Shown: positions 11,213-22,370 of the stretch, one piece after another | Position numbering within the stretch: the first letter of the stretch is position 1 | Layout of the letters: every line of letters begins with the position of its first letter | Source of the DNA: Rotaria macrura | Lineage: Eukaryota; Rotifera; Eurotatoria; Philodinida; Philodinidae | Direction of reading: 5' to 3' | Assembly (NCBI GenBank): GCA_900239685.1 | Contig: OENT01000070.1 | Span: 62,001 to 126,000 of the forward strand | Length of the DNA: 64,000 bases | Position numbers and translations under genes: made by a program | Notes under the pieces: generated by a model | The model's database searches: none | Seen by the model: the letters and a program-made list of their open reading frames with translations, nothing else | What the model was told of the DNA's origin: nothing

Positions 11213-14200
11213 ATGGCATTACAGTATGATGAAATTCTGGCTGGCAATTGTTTTGGTCAAATAAATGTAACACCACCACTTCCTCAATCAAATGATACGA
11301 CTGTAAGCAATACGAAACAATCCTCCAGTCTTTCAAATCAATATGGATTAACTATTGAAGAATTATTTTACAAAGCTCGTCGATTTCTAAAAGGTAGTTT
11401 TAGATGAATGAAGAACTATCTTGATTCTCAGTTATGACGTTCTTAGAAAAACAAGGAACAAACGATGTTCAATTAAAATATGATGATAATATTCGTTTGA
11501 TTGCTCTATCGAAGCAAGCAAAAATTGGTAAATGGAACGCATCCTATACGCAAGCTGTTGGATTTCTTGATGTTGTTGGTAATGATCGAAAGTAAAGAAT
11601 AGAAAACAATAGAAACTCTTTCTTCTCAGTATTTTTTATTCAAGTTGTTTCTTTTTTTGTCTCGATTTCATTACAGACAAGCATGGATTTCACTAGGAGA
11701 CATGCCGAAAGAACAAGCTATGGAAGAATATGTTAAATTATTATTCAACTGTTGCTCTGCGTTTCGAATAGATTTAGAATCACAGCATATGGAAAATAAA
11801 GATGAGGATCAGTTAAGGTAAGATGGGAAAGTTTTCTTTTTATAGTGCGAGGCTTTTTCTTGATGAAAAAAAAATTCTTTTTATGAAAATTAACCTTTTC
11901 TTTTATGAATAATAGTAGTTTATTCAAGAAATATATGATCGTTGATTAAGAGAAACATTCGTTTGAAATAATCTGTTATTTAGTGTTATTTTTTGAAGTA
12001 GACTTTGTATGCGTTTACCCTATAACGGGAAGGCTAACTATGTTTGCTCGATTAACAAGTGAATGAGAATTTGAAAAGAGATTTATTTGTTTGCTTGATT
12101 ATAATCTGTGTATTGATTTTATTAGGACTCAACAACATCCTATTGAGGATGATCGCTGGAGTGATTAGAGGATGTATATGAAAAAATGAACATCTAAAGA
12201 ACTGAATATATGTATTGAAAGAAAAAAAAGTGAAGAACTATGAGAGAAAGAAGAATAGATTAGTATCATGTTGAAACTTGATTCTAGATAGTGTGTTCAA
12301 GTTACATGGGAGGATGTAGAGAACAGTTTCAAAATAACTGAATTTTTTAAATTATCATTCCCAAGAGTACCATGTTTCAGAAGAAAAACCTTAGTTCTAG
12401 CTCCATATTGATTTTCGAATATCGATTCTACATTTTTGAAGATACAACTATCAATGGTTCTATTTGATTCTAATAGTTTTCATGATTTAACTAATTCTTG
12501 ATTGAATTTAAATACACATTCAACAATATGTTCTAAAATAAATCAAAACCACTTCAACGATCAATGCACTATACAATCGGATTGTAGTTACGATTACTTG
12601 TGTCTATGATGTATTCAAACACACACGTACATAAGTATAAAATCTTACCATGAATGCATACGATTGAATCTTTAGGATGAACTATGTTGATGAGCAGTTT
12701 TTCTTTGGAAATATACATTTATATGCGAACCTTAATTCAACGGCAACTCGTATTTTTAAGCTCTTCGGATGCTTCCACTCTAAAATGCTAGAATAGCATA
12801 TTTTTCTAATAGAATTAATGTTTACTTCAATTTTTTTTTGTTTGACTATCTATTTCATGAAATAGATGCGGTTGGCAAGCGAATATAATTCTATTACACA
12901 AACGAACTGTAATGTGGAAAACTTTTGGCACAAGATGCTCTGAGTAACGTGTAATGAAAGCTCCTATGAATGCTGAGAATATGTAAAGTGAAATTTTCAA
13001 TGAAGTCATAAAATACATCAATTAATTTCTTTTTCTTTCGTTCAAATCGTATAAGTTGATCTTTGATCAATTCTTTTTAAACAAACATCGACTTTAAATA
13101 TCAAATGAAGTAATGATCAGTTATGGAACTACTAGATAGAATGCATAAGAATTTCAGTGAGTTAACATATATTCTACATAGCATTCTCATTTATCTATAT
13201 GAAGTTGTCAACTGAAATATAAAGACCTTAATCCTAAATATTTTCTTGTTATATATATATATAAATTCTATGATTAGATTTCAGAATAATTCTTAAATTT
13301 CTAGTCTATTCCAGTGTCTGCTCATTGTATCTACTGGAAACCTTTTGCTTCTTGTTTCTTTTTTTTCAAAGCTCCTGTAACTACCTAGTGACAACTATCC
13401 TATTGCATAGTATGTTTTACACATTTCTTCTTCTGTTTTCTTTTCTGCGCATCTTCATTATCGCAACGCATATATCGTTCAAGAACAAATTCATTTTATC
13501 TCTTACTTTTCCTTTTTTTTTGTTTCCATTTTTTTATCTGTCGACTGACGTTGGATTCTTGTTTTGAACGGACGTTTTTCTTCGACTTTTTCTATTCTTT
13601 ACCAATGAGCATAAACCGAGGAATAAAAAGAAAAAGAAAAAGAAAAAAGAACTAAAGAATGCATAAGCGAGAATCTCATATCGTATTTGTCTTCAGATTT
13701 GATCTAGTAAAAGAGACAAACGAGTGCAGAAAAAAAAATGAGGATTCGCTGGACTATTCTTCTTCTCGCTCGCTCTCTTATACTCTCTTTTCCGTCTGTT
13801 TTTCTTGTCTCTCTAGTATTAGTTGCTCGTGCAAACGAAGAAGGCAAGTTGAGTAATTTACTTTCCTATTCGTCAAAAAGACGAGAGAAAAAAATGTAGC
13901 TTATATATTGCTTTAGACGAGTTTACTTTTTTTACGTCTTAATTAAAATTTCTAACATCATCAAACATTATAAATCAAACGGTCACAACATTTTCTTCGT
14001 CTATGTCTCAACAAAAACTGCGTATTGTCTTATTTCCTGTTTACTTTTAGAAACGACTATGAAACTTGTCGTAGATTAGAACAAGAAGCTGAACGAGCAA
14101 GAAAATACGAACTCGAACAAATCTTACGTTTAGAAAAGCAAAAGAAAAAGCGTGAGAATCTTCAACGGTAATTCTCTAGAAGAGCAACTATTCGTTTTTG

Positions 14201-15978
14201 ATATATGAACTAATATAGAAAACAAATTCAAGACACACTTAATCAACAAACATATTCACAATTTAAAGCTTACGCTGAACAACAATATAGAGAAAATCGA
14301 TCAGCTGTATAAATAAATATTAAGACAACAAAAGAAAGATATCGCTCATTTACTATTTTATTTTTAGCAAGAAGAATTGATTCGTCAACTACAGGAACAA
14401 CATTTTCAAAAGTATATGCAACAAGTTTATCAACAACAACTACTTGACCAACAAACTCGATTGGTATAGTTTCAAATCAGAATAATAGCAAAAGTAAAAA
14501 CAAATATAATTTGAATTTTTCTTTATCTTTATAGAAAGCTAATATGGAACAACAAGCCGAACATGCAATAGCATCGAACTCACAATCATCAACAACGACA
14601 CTTGATCATCCAATAATTCCACCAGCTGCTATGAACATAGTTCCAACAGACAGTGTAACAGCACCATCATCCATAAATGAAATTCTACCATCATCATCAA
14701 CCAACGTCGATCATTCAACAGTTTCATTTGGTCCAAGTATACCATTGCAGTCAATCTCTCAGATGCCATCACTTGGTCCTGCGCCAATTCATCTGCCACC
14801 ATTAGTTCATCCTCCGCCTTCATCAGCAACAAGTACTGTTAATACTGCAGTGCACGATATCAAGTCGGAGCCTGTCATTCCTATTCAAACACAATTCGAA
14901 ACACTGAATCTCGATGTAACATCAGAATCAACTCCTCCCATTGTGTCACACTTATCGATGAGCAACGATCTAACACAAGTAGGTGTTGCTAGTGAAGGGA
15001 ATATTCTGCACGCATCAGTCGATGGTAATCTGATTGCATCATCATCCTCTGATTCTAATGCAGCAGAGAATGGCAACAATGAATCAACACTTGCCTCTGA
15101 ACCAAATACGCAAGGTTAGTAGACAGAATTAGACTTACGAGAAGTTCAGTGATATTTTTATTTTCTAATAGAATTACCCAACATACTACCAGCAAATATG
15201 TGGACACGTAAAGACATTAAGGAATTTAAAGATCAAATACGTAAAGAAAAAGATGCTGTTATTAAAATTGGTAGCGGTGAAACTGTTACAGTATGTTGTC
15301 TCGTTTTTGTTTTTATTCAAAGATATGCTATATTAGCTCTAGTGAGTAGAACAAAAAAAAGAAAAGAAAAACGCAAATGTGCTTACAGAAAATAATCTGT
15401 TATCATACTTTTTCTATTTCTAATCTGACATTGGTACTATTTCAAAAGAATAGACTAGTCTTGATGGCTTATAGTTCTATTCAAAATACTAAAGTATACT
15501 TGATTTCATAAATCATAAGTTTCATTTTAGGTACGAGTGCCAACGCATGAAGATGGTCGTTGTATATTTTGGGAGTTTGCTACTGATTATTATGATCTTG
15601 GCTTTGGTGTATACTTTGAATGGACTAAAGCAGAATCCAATACAGTTACAGTTCATGTGAGTGATTCGAGTGATGAAGATGAAGAAAATGAAGATGGTAA
15701 TGATTCTATAATAATATATATCGAAAAGGACTAAAGACGAAATCTTTTAATTTTTAGGCGAAAAGAAAGATATTGAAAAAGGTAGTGGTAGTACTAATAA
15801 ACCACCCAAACCAAAACAAAATGAAATAGTTCCAATATATCGACGTGATTGTCATGAAGAAGTCTATGCCGGTAGTCATCCATATCCTGGCCATGGCATT
15901 TATTTACTTAAATTTGACAATAGTTATTCATTATGGCGTTCAAAAACACTCTATTATCGTGTATATTATTCGAAATGA
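11213..15978 (+). CDS. ACBD3: Golgi-resident acyl-CoA-binding domain protein 3 (ACBD3/GCP60)
   Basis: Ten exons: 11213-11393, 11447-11591, 11677-11817, 14051-14167, 14219-14306, 14368-14463, 14535-15114, 15172-15290, 15531-15696, 15758-15978. They keep phase throughout and encode 617 residues. An acyl-CoA-binding domain lies at about 45-150 ([46 protein letters not shown]). A charged, Gln-rich coiled coil follows (about 156-256, [14 protein letters not shown]), then a long Ser/Thr/Pro linker and a C-terminal GOLD domain with [38 protein letters not shown] and [12 protein letters not shown]. Mammalian ACBD3 binds giantin/golgin-type partners and PI4KB at the Golgi. The protein is longer than the ~528-residue human one, mainly because of the linker in exon 7. 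Translation starts at ATG 11213; a GTG upstream in frame is not used. Intron 3 is 2.2 kb and holds an alternative terminal exon candidate. Confidence 0.95.
11818..14050 (+). other. Long third intron of ACBD3
   Basis: GTAAGA donor and TTACTTTTAG acceptor. Besides the in-phase candidate exon at 12126-12168, it contains pyrimidine-rich stretches (13300-13570), an A-rich run (13600-13655) and chance Phe/Leu/Ser frames. A second AATAAA lies at 12537-12542, about 370 nt past the candidate exon's stop. Confidence 0.6.
12126..12168 (+). other. ACBD3: Candidate alternative terminal exon of ACBD3 (ACBP-only isoform)
   Basis: A TTTTATTAG acceptor ends at 12125, and the following 43 nt join exon 3 (ending 11817) in phase 2. 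They add [14 protein letters not shown] and a TAG stop at 12166-12168. The spliced product would be 169 residues: the acyl-CoA-binding domain without the coiled coil, linker or GOLD domain. The acidic, tryptophan-containing tail has a protein-like composition. This is a prediction from splice sites only; a fortuitous acceptor in an AT-rich intron is possible. Confidence 0.4.
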
Positions 15979-15983
15979 ATAAA
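15978..15983 (+). terminator. AATAAA overlapping the ACBD3 stop codon
   Basis: The TGA stop at 15976-15978 runs directly into AATAAA. If used, the 3' untranslated region would be extremely short. Later AT-rich sequence offers alternatives. Confidence 0.35.
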
Positions 15984-16374
15984 CGACAATAATTATAAGC
16001 AATAATTAAAAACCAATTTCTTTTTCTTTTCATTTTATTGTGTTCTCATCTTGAATTATAAGTTCTTTCTTTTGTTATATTAAAAAAAAAGACAAATGAA
16101 AATTATTACTGTTGTTTTTTTTTGTGAATTTTACGTTTTATCTATGTTTCTTCTTGCTTTCCCTACCGATATTTGCTTGTGAAAAGAAAACCAGAAAAGA
16201 AAAAAAAGCGTAACAAACGTGAGTGAACGTAAACGAAGGATTTTTTAGTTTTTTTCATCTTTACTCTTAGTTTTATCTTGAAAAATTTCGAAAGAATGCA
16301 GTTAATTGATGATTATTTTTTTGTTCTCATGTCAAAAAATTCGATTCGAACGAATTTCTTCTTTTTTTATAGAT

Positions 16375-19118
16375 ATGAATAAATTAGAACAACTAGGAGC
16401 TCAAGAACTTCTCTCAATGTTAACTGATGTTGAATTGATGTCAGTGAAAGATACTGTAACTAAATCAATGATATCAACGGAATCTGTAAGCATAAGAAAA
16501 AGAAGACCACGTTTGATACTTTTTCTCGTTTCATAATATCTCTTTGGTTAAATTTTTTCAGCGTTCCGAAGCAATCGATGCTTGTTTAAAATGTTCACAA
16601 TCAGCAATGCAATTGTTACGGCGAAAAAAAATACGACGAGATATTCTCTTGCAGTATTTAGCTAGAAAGTCAATATCGATTAGTCCAGGTGCTGATAAGG
16701 TATGAATGAAATCAAATAAAATATTAATAAATACGATAAAGAATTAGAAAAAACAAAACGAGGTACCAAGTTACGTTGTGACGACGAGTATCTGATCAAC
16801 TGTCATTAGATTCCATCGAATAGGCTCTGAATTCGAGGCGAGTATCTGATTATGATTAGAAAACTTGCTTGAACCTATAATATTACCTTGTGAGTCTATG
16901 CAACAGTATTTGAACAGCTGGCTGCGACTTCGAAAATTTGCACACTACTCATCTTACCCTCAAAAGCATTGAGCACTAGAGAAACTCTTCAACTATGCAC
17001 TTCCCATGTGAATGATCTTTTAGACTTCAATAGGTATTCAATGTCAAGAGACAAAGGTTTAACACTTTCGACTTTCTATTGAGAAATAACTAGACAATGT
17101 CAATTTTTCTCAAAAAGTTCAACTTGTCCTGAGAATTCTTATTTTAGAAGTTTCATGCGAAGAATCGTGCATATAAAAAAGAACCAACGTTGTTGACTTT
17201 ATTGAAATGAAAAAATAATTCCCAAGTTTTGAATAAAACACTTTCCGAAAGATGAAAATTCAACTGAGATACTGTCTTAAAGTTTGAACTGTATGACAGT
17301 AAGTATTTTATGAAATCTACTAAATCCGATACGATTTCGTTCAAAATTTTCAAATCTTCCTTTTCGAAAGTGTTTATGATCATGTTAATCATAGAAAGTA
17401 ATCTTCCGATTCTTAAGCTCAACTAGAAAATTTTACTATAACATACAGTTTCTTAGAAAATAGATAGAAAATACAGCCGAATCATCCAAGTTATTTCTAG
17501 AATACACAAGCGATAGTTGCATATCTCAGAGCATTATTTTACCGTCAGGATGACTATGTTTTTGGCATACCCATCATTTAATCTTTTGACTAAGTAGTAT
17601 GAATAAACAGGAGAAATTCTCGACATCATGCTAATCTCTTGTGAAAAGGAACAGACAGTAAGATTTTTCGGAAATAGATCAAGAGAAGTCTGTCATCAGG
17701 CAACATCTCACAGTGAACGTAAGACGTATTGTTTGTTGTCTTTAGTTCTCTATTTACATTTTTGTTTTGACATCAGCAATTTTTCTCTATTTTCTTCTTT
17801 GATCAATTGAAGTAACAATATTGTTTGTATTAGTTTTTGCATCAGTATCAATCTTTAACGAAGAAAAGCAAGTCTCAAATATCTCTGTAATGAAAATATC
17901 GGCGTTGCTTTTCTCGATCGAATTTCTTGTTTGACGAAGCCAAGTTAATAGAGCTTATCAGTATATTGGATTGATAGAAAAAGAAACATGTTTTATGTTA
18001 ATCAGTGTTATGAATAATTATTCGGCTGAATATTGATTGAACAAATACGTTGGCAAGAATACATAAAATCTCATGTTTACCAATAAAGAATAGTCTAGTT
18101 AGTGTTAGGAAAACAAATATTTTCTAGTTGAATTGAGTGGATTATTTTTAAATACTGCGACTGCCTTCAATTTTACAATAGTATACGACAGTTTTTTGAT
18201 CATCCTATTGTTGTTCATGGTTGAGGAGAAAATTGATCTGATTCTTTGCTCTGTCGAAGCCCATCATAGTCGTATGATGTGACATCAAAAATCAAAACTA
18301 AATAATTAGCTGTTTTATCGATAAAAGAATCAATATAGGTCATATAAGCTCATTGGAATGTGTGATTCTAACATTAAATACTTTTGAGTTTTCTTTCTTA
18401 AGCTGATTCTATCAACTATGATATCTAAACTCAATGAGAAATAGTATTTCATGATGTTTTTATTTTCAAGGTAAAACTTATAAAACAAATAATCAATTTT
18501 TGGAATAATGATGCTCAATCATCATCAAATAATAGCTCATCGTCAATAACATTACCAAGTATTAATCAACTGTCTGCTCAATTTACTGAATGGTTTTATA
18601 CATCATGGAATAACCTATCGTCTTTTCAATCGGAGCATTTTTTTCCTGATTGTCAATTGACTCTCGTACATGAAAATAGTCGTCGAATTTTAGGCGCATA
18701 CTATGTTTGCGATCTTCTTCGTTCTTACGTTGCGAATAGAAATTTACGTTTTTCTCCAAATACACAATCGAATAAAGTTGAAGAATCTAAACATGGTCTT
18801 GTTCTTATACAAATTCATGGAACAATACATCAACATCATACATGCATCGGAATATTTGATCAATCATTTGGTTTAGTGCGCGATCCAAATCATTGTAATA
18901 ATTATTTAATAAAATTTTGTTTTCTGAATATGCAAACACAAGAACAGCAGCAGCAGCAACAACAACAACTTTTATCTGTCAATCAATCAATACCAACTTA
19001 TCTTGTTGATATTATGCAAAATTATGATCAAACGATGCAACAACAAATCGATTCAACTGACTATATTATTGAAGACCCAGATGATGATGATGACGATAAT
19101 GATCGTGCAAGTGATTAA
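16375..19118 (+). CDS. C3orf38-like protein (DUF4518 family)
   Basis: Three exons, 16375-16485, 16562-16699 and 18471-19118, encode 298 residues. The N-terminus aligns by eye with vertebrate C3orf38: an LGAQELLSML-type start, DxxLMSVKDTVT, then the SRSEAIDACLKCSQSA and LLRRKKIRRDIL block and a central FTEWFYTSWN segment. The C-terminal half carries HGLVLIQIHGTIHQ, HTCIGIFDQSFGLVRDPN and a beta-rich finish, as in the family; vertebrate homologues are about 330 residues. No catalytic motif is visible and the family is poorly characterised, with links to apoptosis reported in mammals. Lineage-specific additions are a polyglutamine run encoded by CAG/CAA repeats at about 18942-18968 and an acidic Asp-rich tail. 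The chosen ATG lies just after an intron-like acceptor (TTTTTTATAG), so an untranslated 5' exon is likely. It starts about 400 nt after the ACBD3 stop, on the same strand. Confidence 0.85.
17153..17422 (-). pseudogene. Antisense coding-like ORF inside the C3orf38 intron
   Basis: A minus-strand frame of about 89 codons contains NTFEKEDLKILNEIVSDLVD and SVLFKTWELFFHFNKVNN. It looks more protein-like than most shadow frames. Coding-like pieces broken by stops continue on the minus strand to about 16930 (for example VQIFEVAASCSN). I infer an old transposon or gene relict in the 1.8-kb intron (16700-18470). No family is recognised, and chance is not excluded. Confidence 0.27.
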
Positions 19119-19934
19119 TACTTGGTTTTCGTTTGTTCATTTTGAACAGTTGTTTTTCTTGTTAATTCTGTAAATATGTACAATGAAAAGTTATTAGACG
19201 AAAATATTAGATAAAACGATTCATAACTTAAGAATCACGTTGTATAGTGAACTGATTTTAACAGATAAAGAAAGCGAATGCTTCTTCATTTGAACTATTC
19301 TGTAGAAACTTTGTATGTTGTTGAAAAATAGATTGGTAGTCGATTGAAACTCGAAGTTACTCTATTTTAGGCGTAAGTAACCGGACTCAGGTTCTAGGTA
19401 ATTATAAAAATGCTAACTGGCATTTAATTCTATTGTTAAAAGAATATAAACTGTCAGAAAAAAAAACACTTACGGTATTAGAAAAAGAGCAAATGCATAG
19501 TGTTGAGAATAAATATAAGAAGAGTATGTGTCATGAAACAGAAAATAAGCTTCTATTCTAAACGTAGAAGACGGACAGCACAGATGCTGGCAATCGATCA
19601 TCGTGGAAGATAAATATCTCTTTTTTAGATTCTGACACTTTTTTATTCCATCATTGATGCTAGTGTGATAAAGTGAAAGAGATCATCTTCGTTTAACATT
19701 TTACTCACAAGAAGGTTTGCTCAAACAAACGTTTTCAAGAATTCTTCATCGGGAAACATTCAATAATGAATGGATTTGACTTACAAGTCCGATTTATGGT
19801 TGAGATTGTGTTTCTGTTCACCAAAATGTGAAATTTTCGTTGTTAAATAGTGAGACTTTTCTTTTTCTTTTTTCTTTTTTACTTCAAACATGATATTTTT
19901 TCATACATCCATACTTAAACATGACTATTTTCAG

Positions 19935-20302
19935 AAAGTAGATCCTCTACGTACTCGAACAAGTATTCTAGTATCTGCCAAGCAAAAGCCTATAATTAAG
20001 AAAAGTATGAGACAAAAAAATTTTCTTTAACTTAAATTCGTATGTTCAATGGCATTTTACCAAGTGCACATGCGCATGGTACTGATTTTGTTGTTTTGAT
20101 GAATCATCTTAAAGACTGCACCATGACAAGTCTATTAATCTTTTCCAAGAATATTTTTAGTTATTTAGGGAACTTAAATATCATCAGAAAAATATTTCCA
20201 GAGAATACTGTACAAGTAAATCACAACCATCCCCTTAATATGAACAATAATTATGACATAAGATCGATGTTTAATAATTCACAACATCAAGTTTTCCATT
20301 AG
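19935..20302 (+). other. Coding-like segment, uncertain
   Basis: After a TTTTCAG acceptor at about 19935, a 33-codon frame (contains DPLRTRTSILVSAKQKP) runs to TAA. An 86-codon ATG frame at 20042-20302 follows, with an Asn/His-rich end, and an AATAAA lies near 20329. Either piece could be a terminal exon or a relict. Nothing links them to C3orf38, which already has its own stop at 19118, and no family is recognised. Confidence 0.2.
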
Positions 20303-20352
20303 TATAGAAAAATACTATATTCTATTGTAATAAATTCATACCAGTCATATAC

Positions 20353-20369
20353 ATATATATATATATATA
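20353..20369. repeat. (AT)n microsatellite
   Basis: Seventeen bases of uninterrupted AT dinucleotides. A similar tract lies at 21624-21640 and shorter ones near 13250, 22735, 24527 and 53325. Confidence 0.8.
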
Positions 20370-21623
20370 ACAAAAGAATCAAGTGAAATTAAAAAACCAA
20401 AACAATTTTTATTTTCTTCCAAGATTATCTAAAACAATTGATTACATTATTCATACGATTATATGTCATAATACTTTGTATTAATTCAAGCAAATGTTTA
20501 TGTTTTGGACATTTTATTGAAACTACTGACAGACATCCGTTAGTAGTTTTCAAGGATTTGTGAGAAGAATAATAAATAATAAATCTGACAACTACATAGG
20601 ATATTAATATCGATTTATTATATATACCAGATTTATTTTCACACTAACTTGACTTAAAGAAGTGGTATCATATTCATCATATTTATATGAAAAAGAGAAG
20701 AAACAACATCATCAAAGGAGATGCTCGATGGACTTTAATACAAAGATATCAATTCTGCATATGTAAACTCAGAGAATGATGGCACATGTTTCCAAAAGAT
20801 GAGCAATATGCAATCATATTTGTTTTACAATTAGTACCATATGTATTCGCAGTAGTATCGCTCGATGAAATCCTACTTCATAAAGCATGAAGTTTCTTAT
20901 GAATATTCAGATGCATAGAATTTATTCCGATCAAATGCAAGGATACATAGAAACATCATATATATCTCGATGTTATGAATTACGCATGAATTATTGGATG
21001 TGTTCGATTAGATCATTAGAACAGAACAACATGTAAAATTGATCAAATAACATAGTTCGAGAGTTTAAAGTCAATCTCATTATTTGATAGCAGACATAGA
21101 TTTGTTTATTGACTATTGTTTACAAATATGATTCATTAGCGATTCAAACCATTTATTCTCATTACTACCGATGAAAAGGACTATTAGTCGAATCGAGTAC
21201 GATAACAGTTATTATTCAACGTTCTTAATCAGCGAGAAAAAGAACAACATTATCGTCATTAATAATACTAGTAGATCATAGGATTGAACATTTTAGTCTA
21301 GTTCATGGTACACATGCAGCCGAGTTGATTTCTCGGTTTAGAACATTGCCCGTTTCAAAATTCTCTATGGGAATCTGTTATCGATTCCGATGTTACATTA
21401 ATCTGCAAGCGAATACATATATCGGTTCTTCATGTCACGGGAAGTAAATACAACAATAAAGAGGAAAGAAGAGAAGAGAGCATTGTATCGGACGAATGTT
21501 TTTCTATTTGTGTATCTAACGGAGAAAAAGAGAATACGCTACGTTTGATAGCTCGAGTACTTCTAACAATCTTTAGTTTGGCATTACGATCCGTCGACAG
21601 AAAACACCAAAAAAGCCTCAACC

Positions 21624-21640
21624 ATATATATATATATATA
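21624..21640. repeat. (AT)n microsatellite
   Basis: Uninterrupted AT dinucleotides about 165 bp upstream of the start codon of the four-helix membrane protein gene. Confidence 0.8.
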
Positions 21641-21804
21641 TTTATAGTTATATATCCATATAAAAGAAACTAATTACTGTATAGGAATTTGTCGTTGTCT
21701 TGTTTTTGTTTTTGTTTGCACTCATTTTATAGGAATACCAAATTTATTCAAGCAAGTATAATTCACAGTATTTTTAAAATGAATGCAGTGTATTTCATTT
21801 AGTC

Positions 21805-22343
21805 ATGGATCTCAGACGTACGATTGTAATTCTGATGGCTTTAGCAGCTCTAGTAAATATAATTGGTGTTATTCATTGTCATCTTAATTATTCAAACAAT
21901 GTAACTGTATTGGGATATCATATGAGCTATTGCATTATATTTCCTGTCCGTAAGTAAAATAGAATCTATTGTTCGAATGGAATAAATTACTAATTTTTAT
22001 CCATAGTATTGTGTTTAACTGGTTTTATTCTCATTGAGCAACTATTAATCACAGATGGAACAATTGCACCACTTAATCGTCTTCGAACGGTTTACGCATT
22101 AGGAGCTGCTATTACTCTTTTTGTTTTTGGTGTCGGTGCATCCATTGTAGCGAGTCGTTGGTATGAATCGTCTCCCCAAGATTCTCATCATGATAGTAAG
22201 ATATTCTGTTGTGCCATGTCTAGCTAACAAAAGAGTACTTTTTTCTAATAGGTGCGGTTATTGCTACTGTCATTGCTTTCGTTGGCATGATAGTTTATTT
22301 TATAGAAGCATTGGCTCGTAATCGCAAAAGCCGTATTATCTAA
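21805..22343 (+). CDS. Four-helix (MARVEL-like) membrane protein, function unknown
   Basis: Three exons, 21805-21949, 22007-22195 and 22252-22343, with introns of 57 and 56 nt, encode 141 residues. Four hydrophobic segments are evident: around residues 6-23 (VILMALAALVNIIGVI), 37-58 (YCIIFPVLLCLTGFILI), 74-94 (YALGAAITLFVFGVGASIVA) and 113-131 (VIATVIAFVGMIVYFIEAL). Short loops and a basic C-terminus (ARNRKSR) follow the last helix. This topology matches MARVEL/tetraspan proteins of membrane trafficking, but there is no diagnostic motif, so the family is an inference. An NVT glycosylation sequon sits in the first loop. Two AATAAA signals follow at 22357-22362 and 22365-22370. Confidence 0.8.
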
Positions 22344-22356
22344 ATCATGGACATTG

Positions 22357-22370
22357 AATAAAATAATAAA
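22357..22370 (+). terminator. Tandem AATAAA poly(A) signals
   Basis: Two AATAAA hexamers 8 nt apart lie 14-27 nt after the stop codon of the four-helix membrane protein gene, a likely cleavage and polyadenylation region. Confidence 0.6.

Larger units (their letters stand above)
19119..21804. other. Intergenic region
   Basis: No supported gene. It contains a possible small coding segment at 19935-20302, AT dinucleotide repeats and AT-rich DNA. Confidence 0.5.

Noticed and set aside
13325-13856. Two ORFs in ACBD3 intron 3
   Set aside because: They come from pyrimidine-rich DNA reading as Phe/Leu/Ser and are on the host strand without usable junctions.
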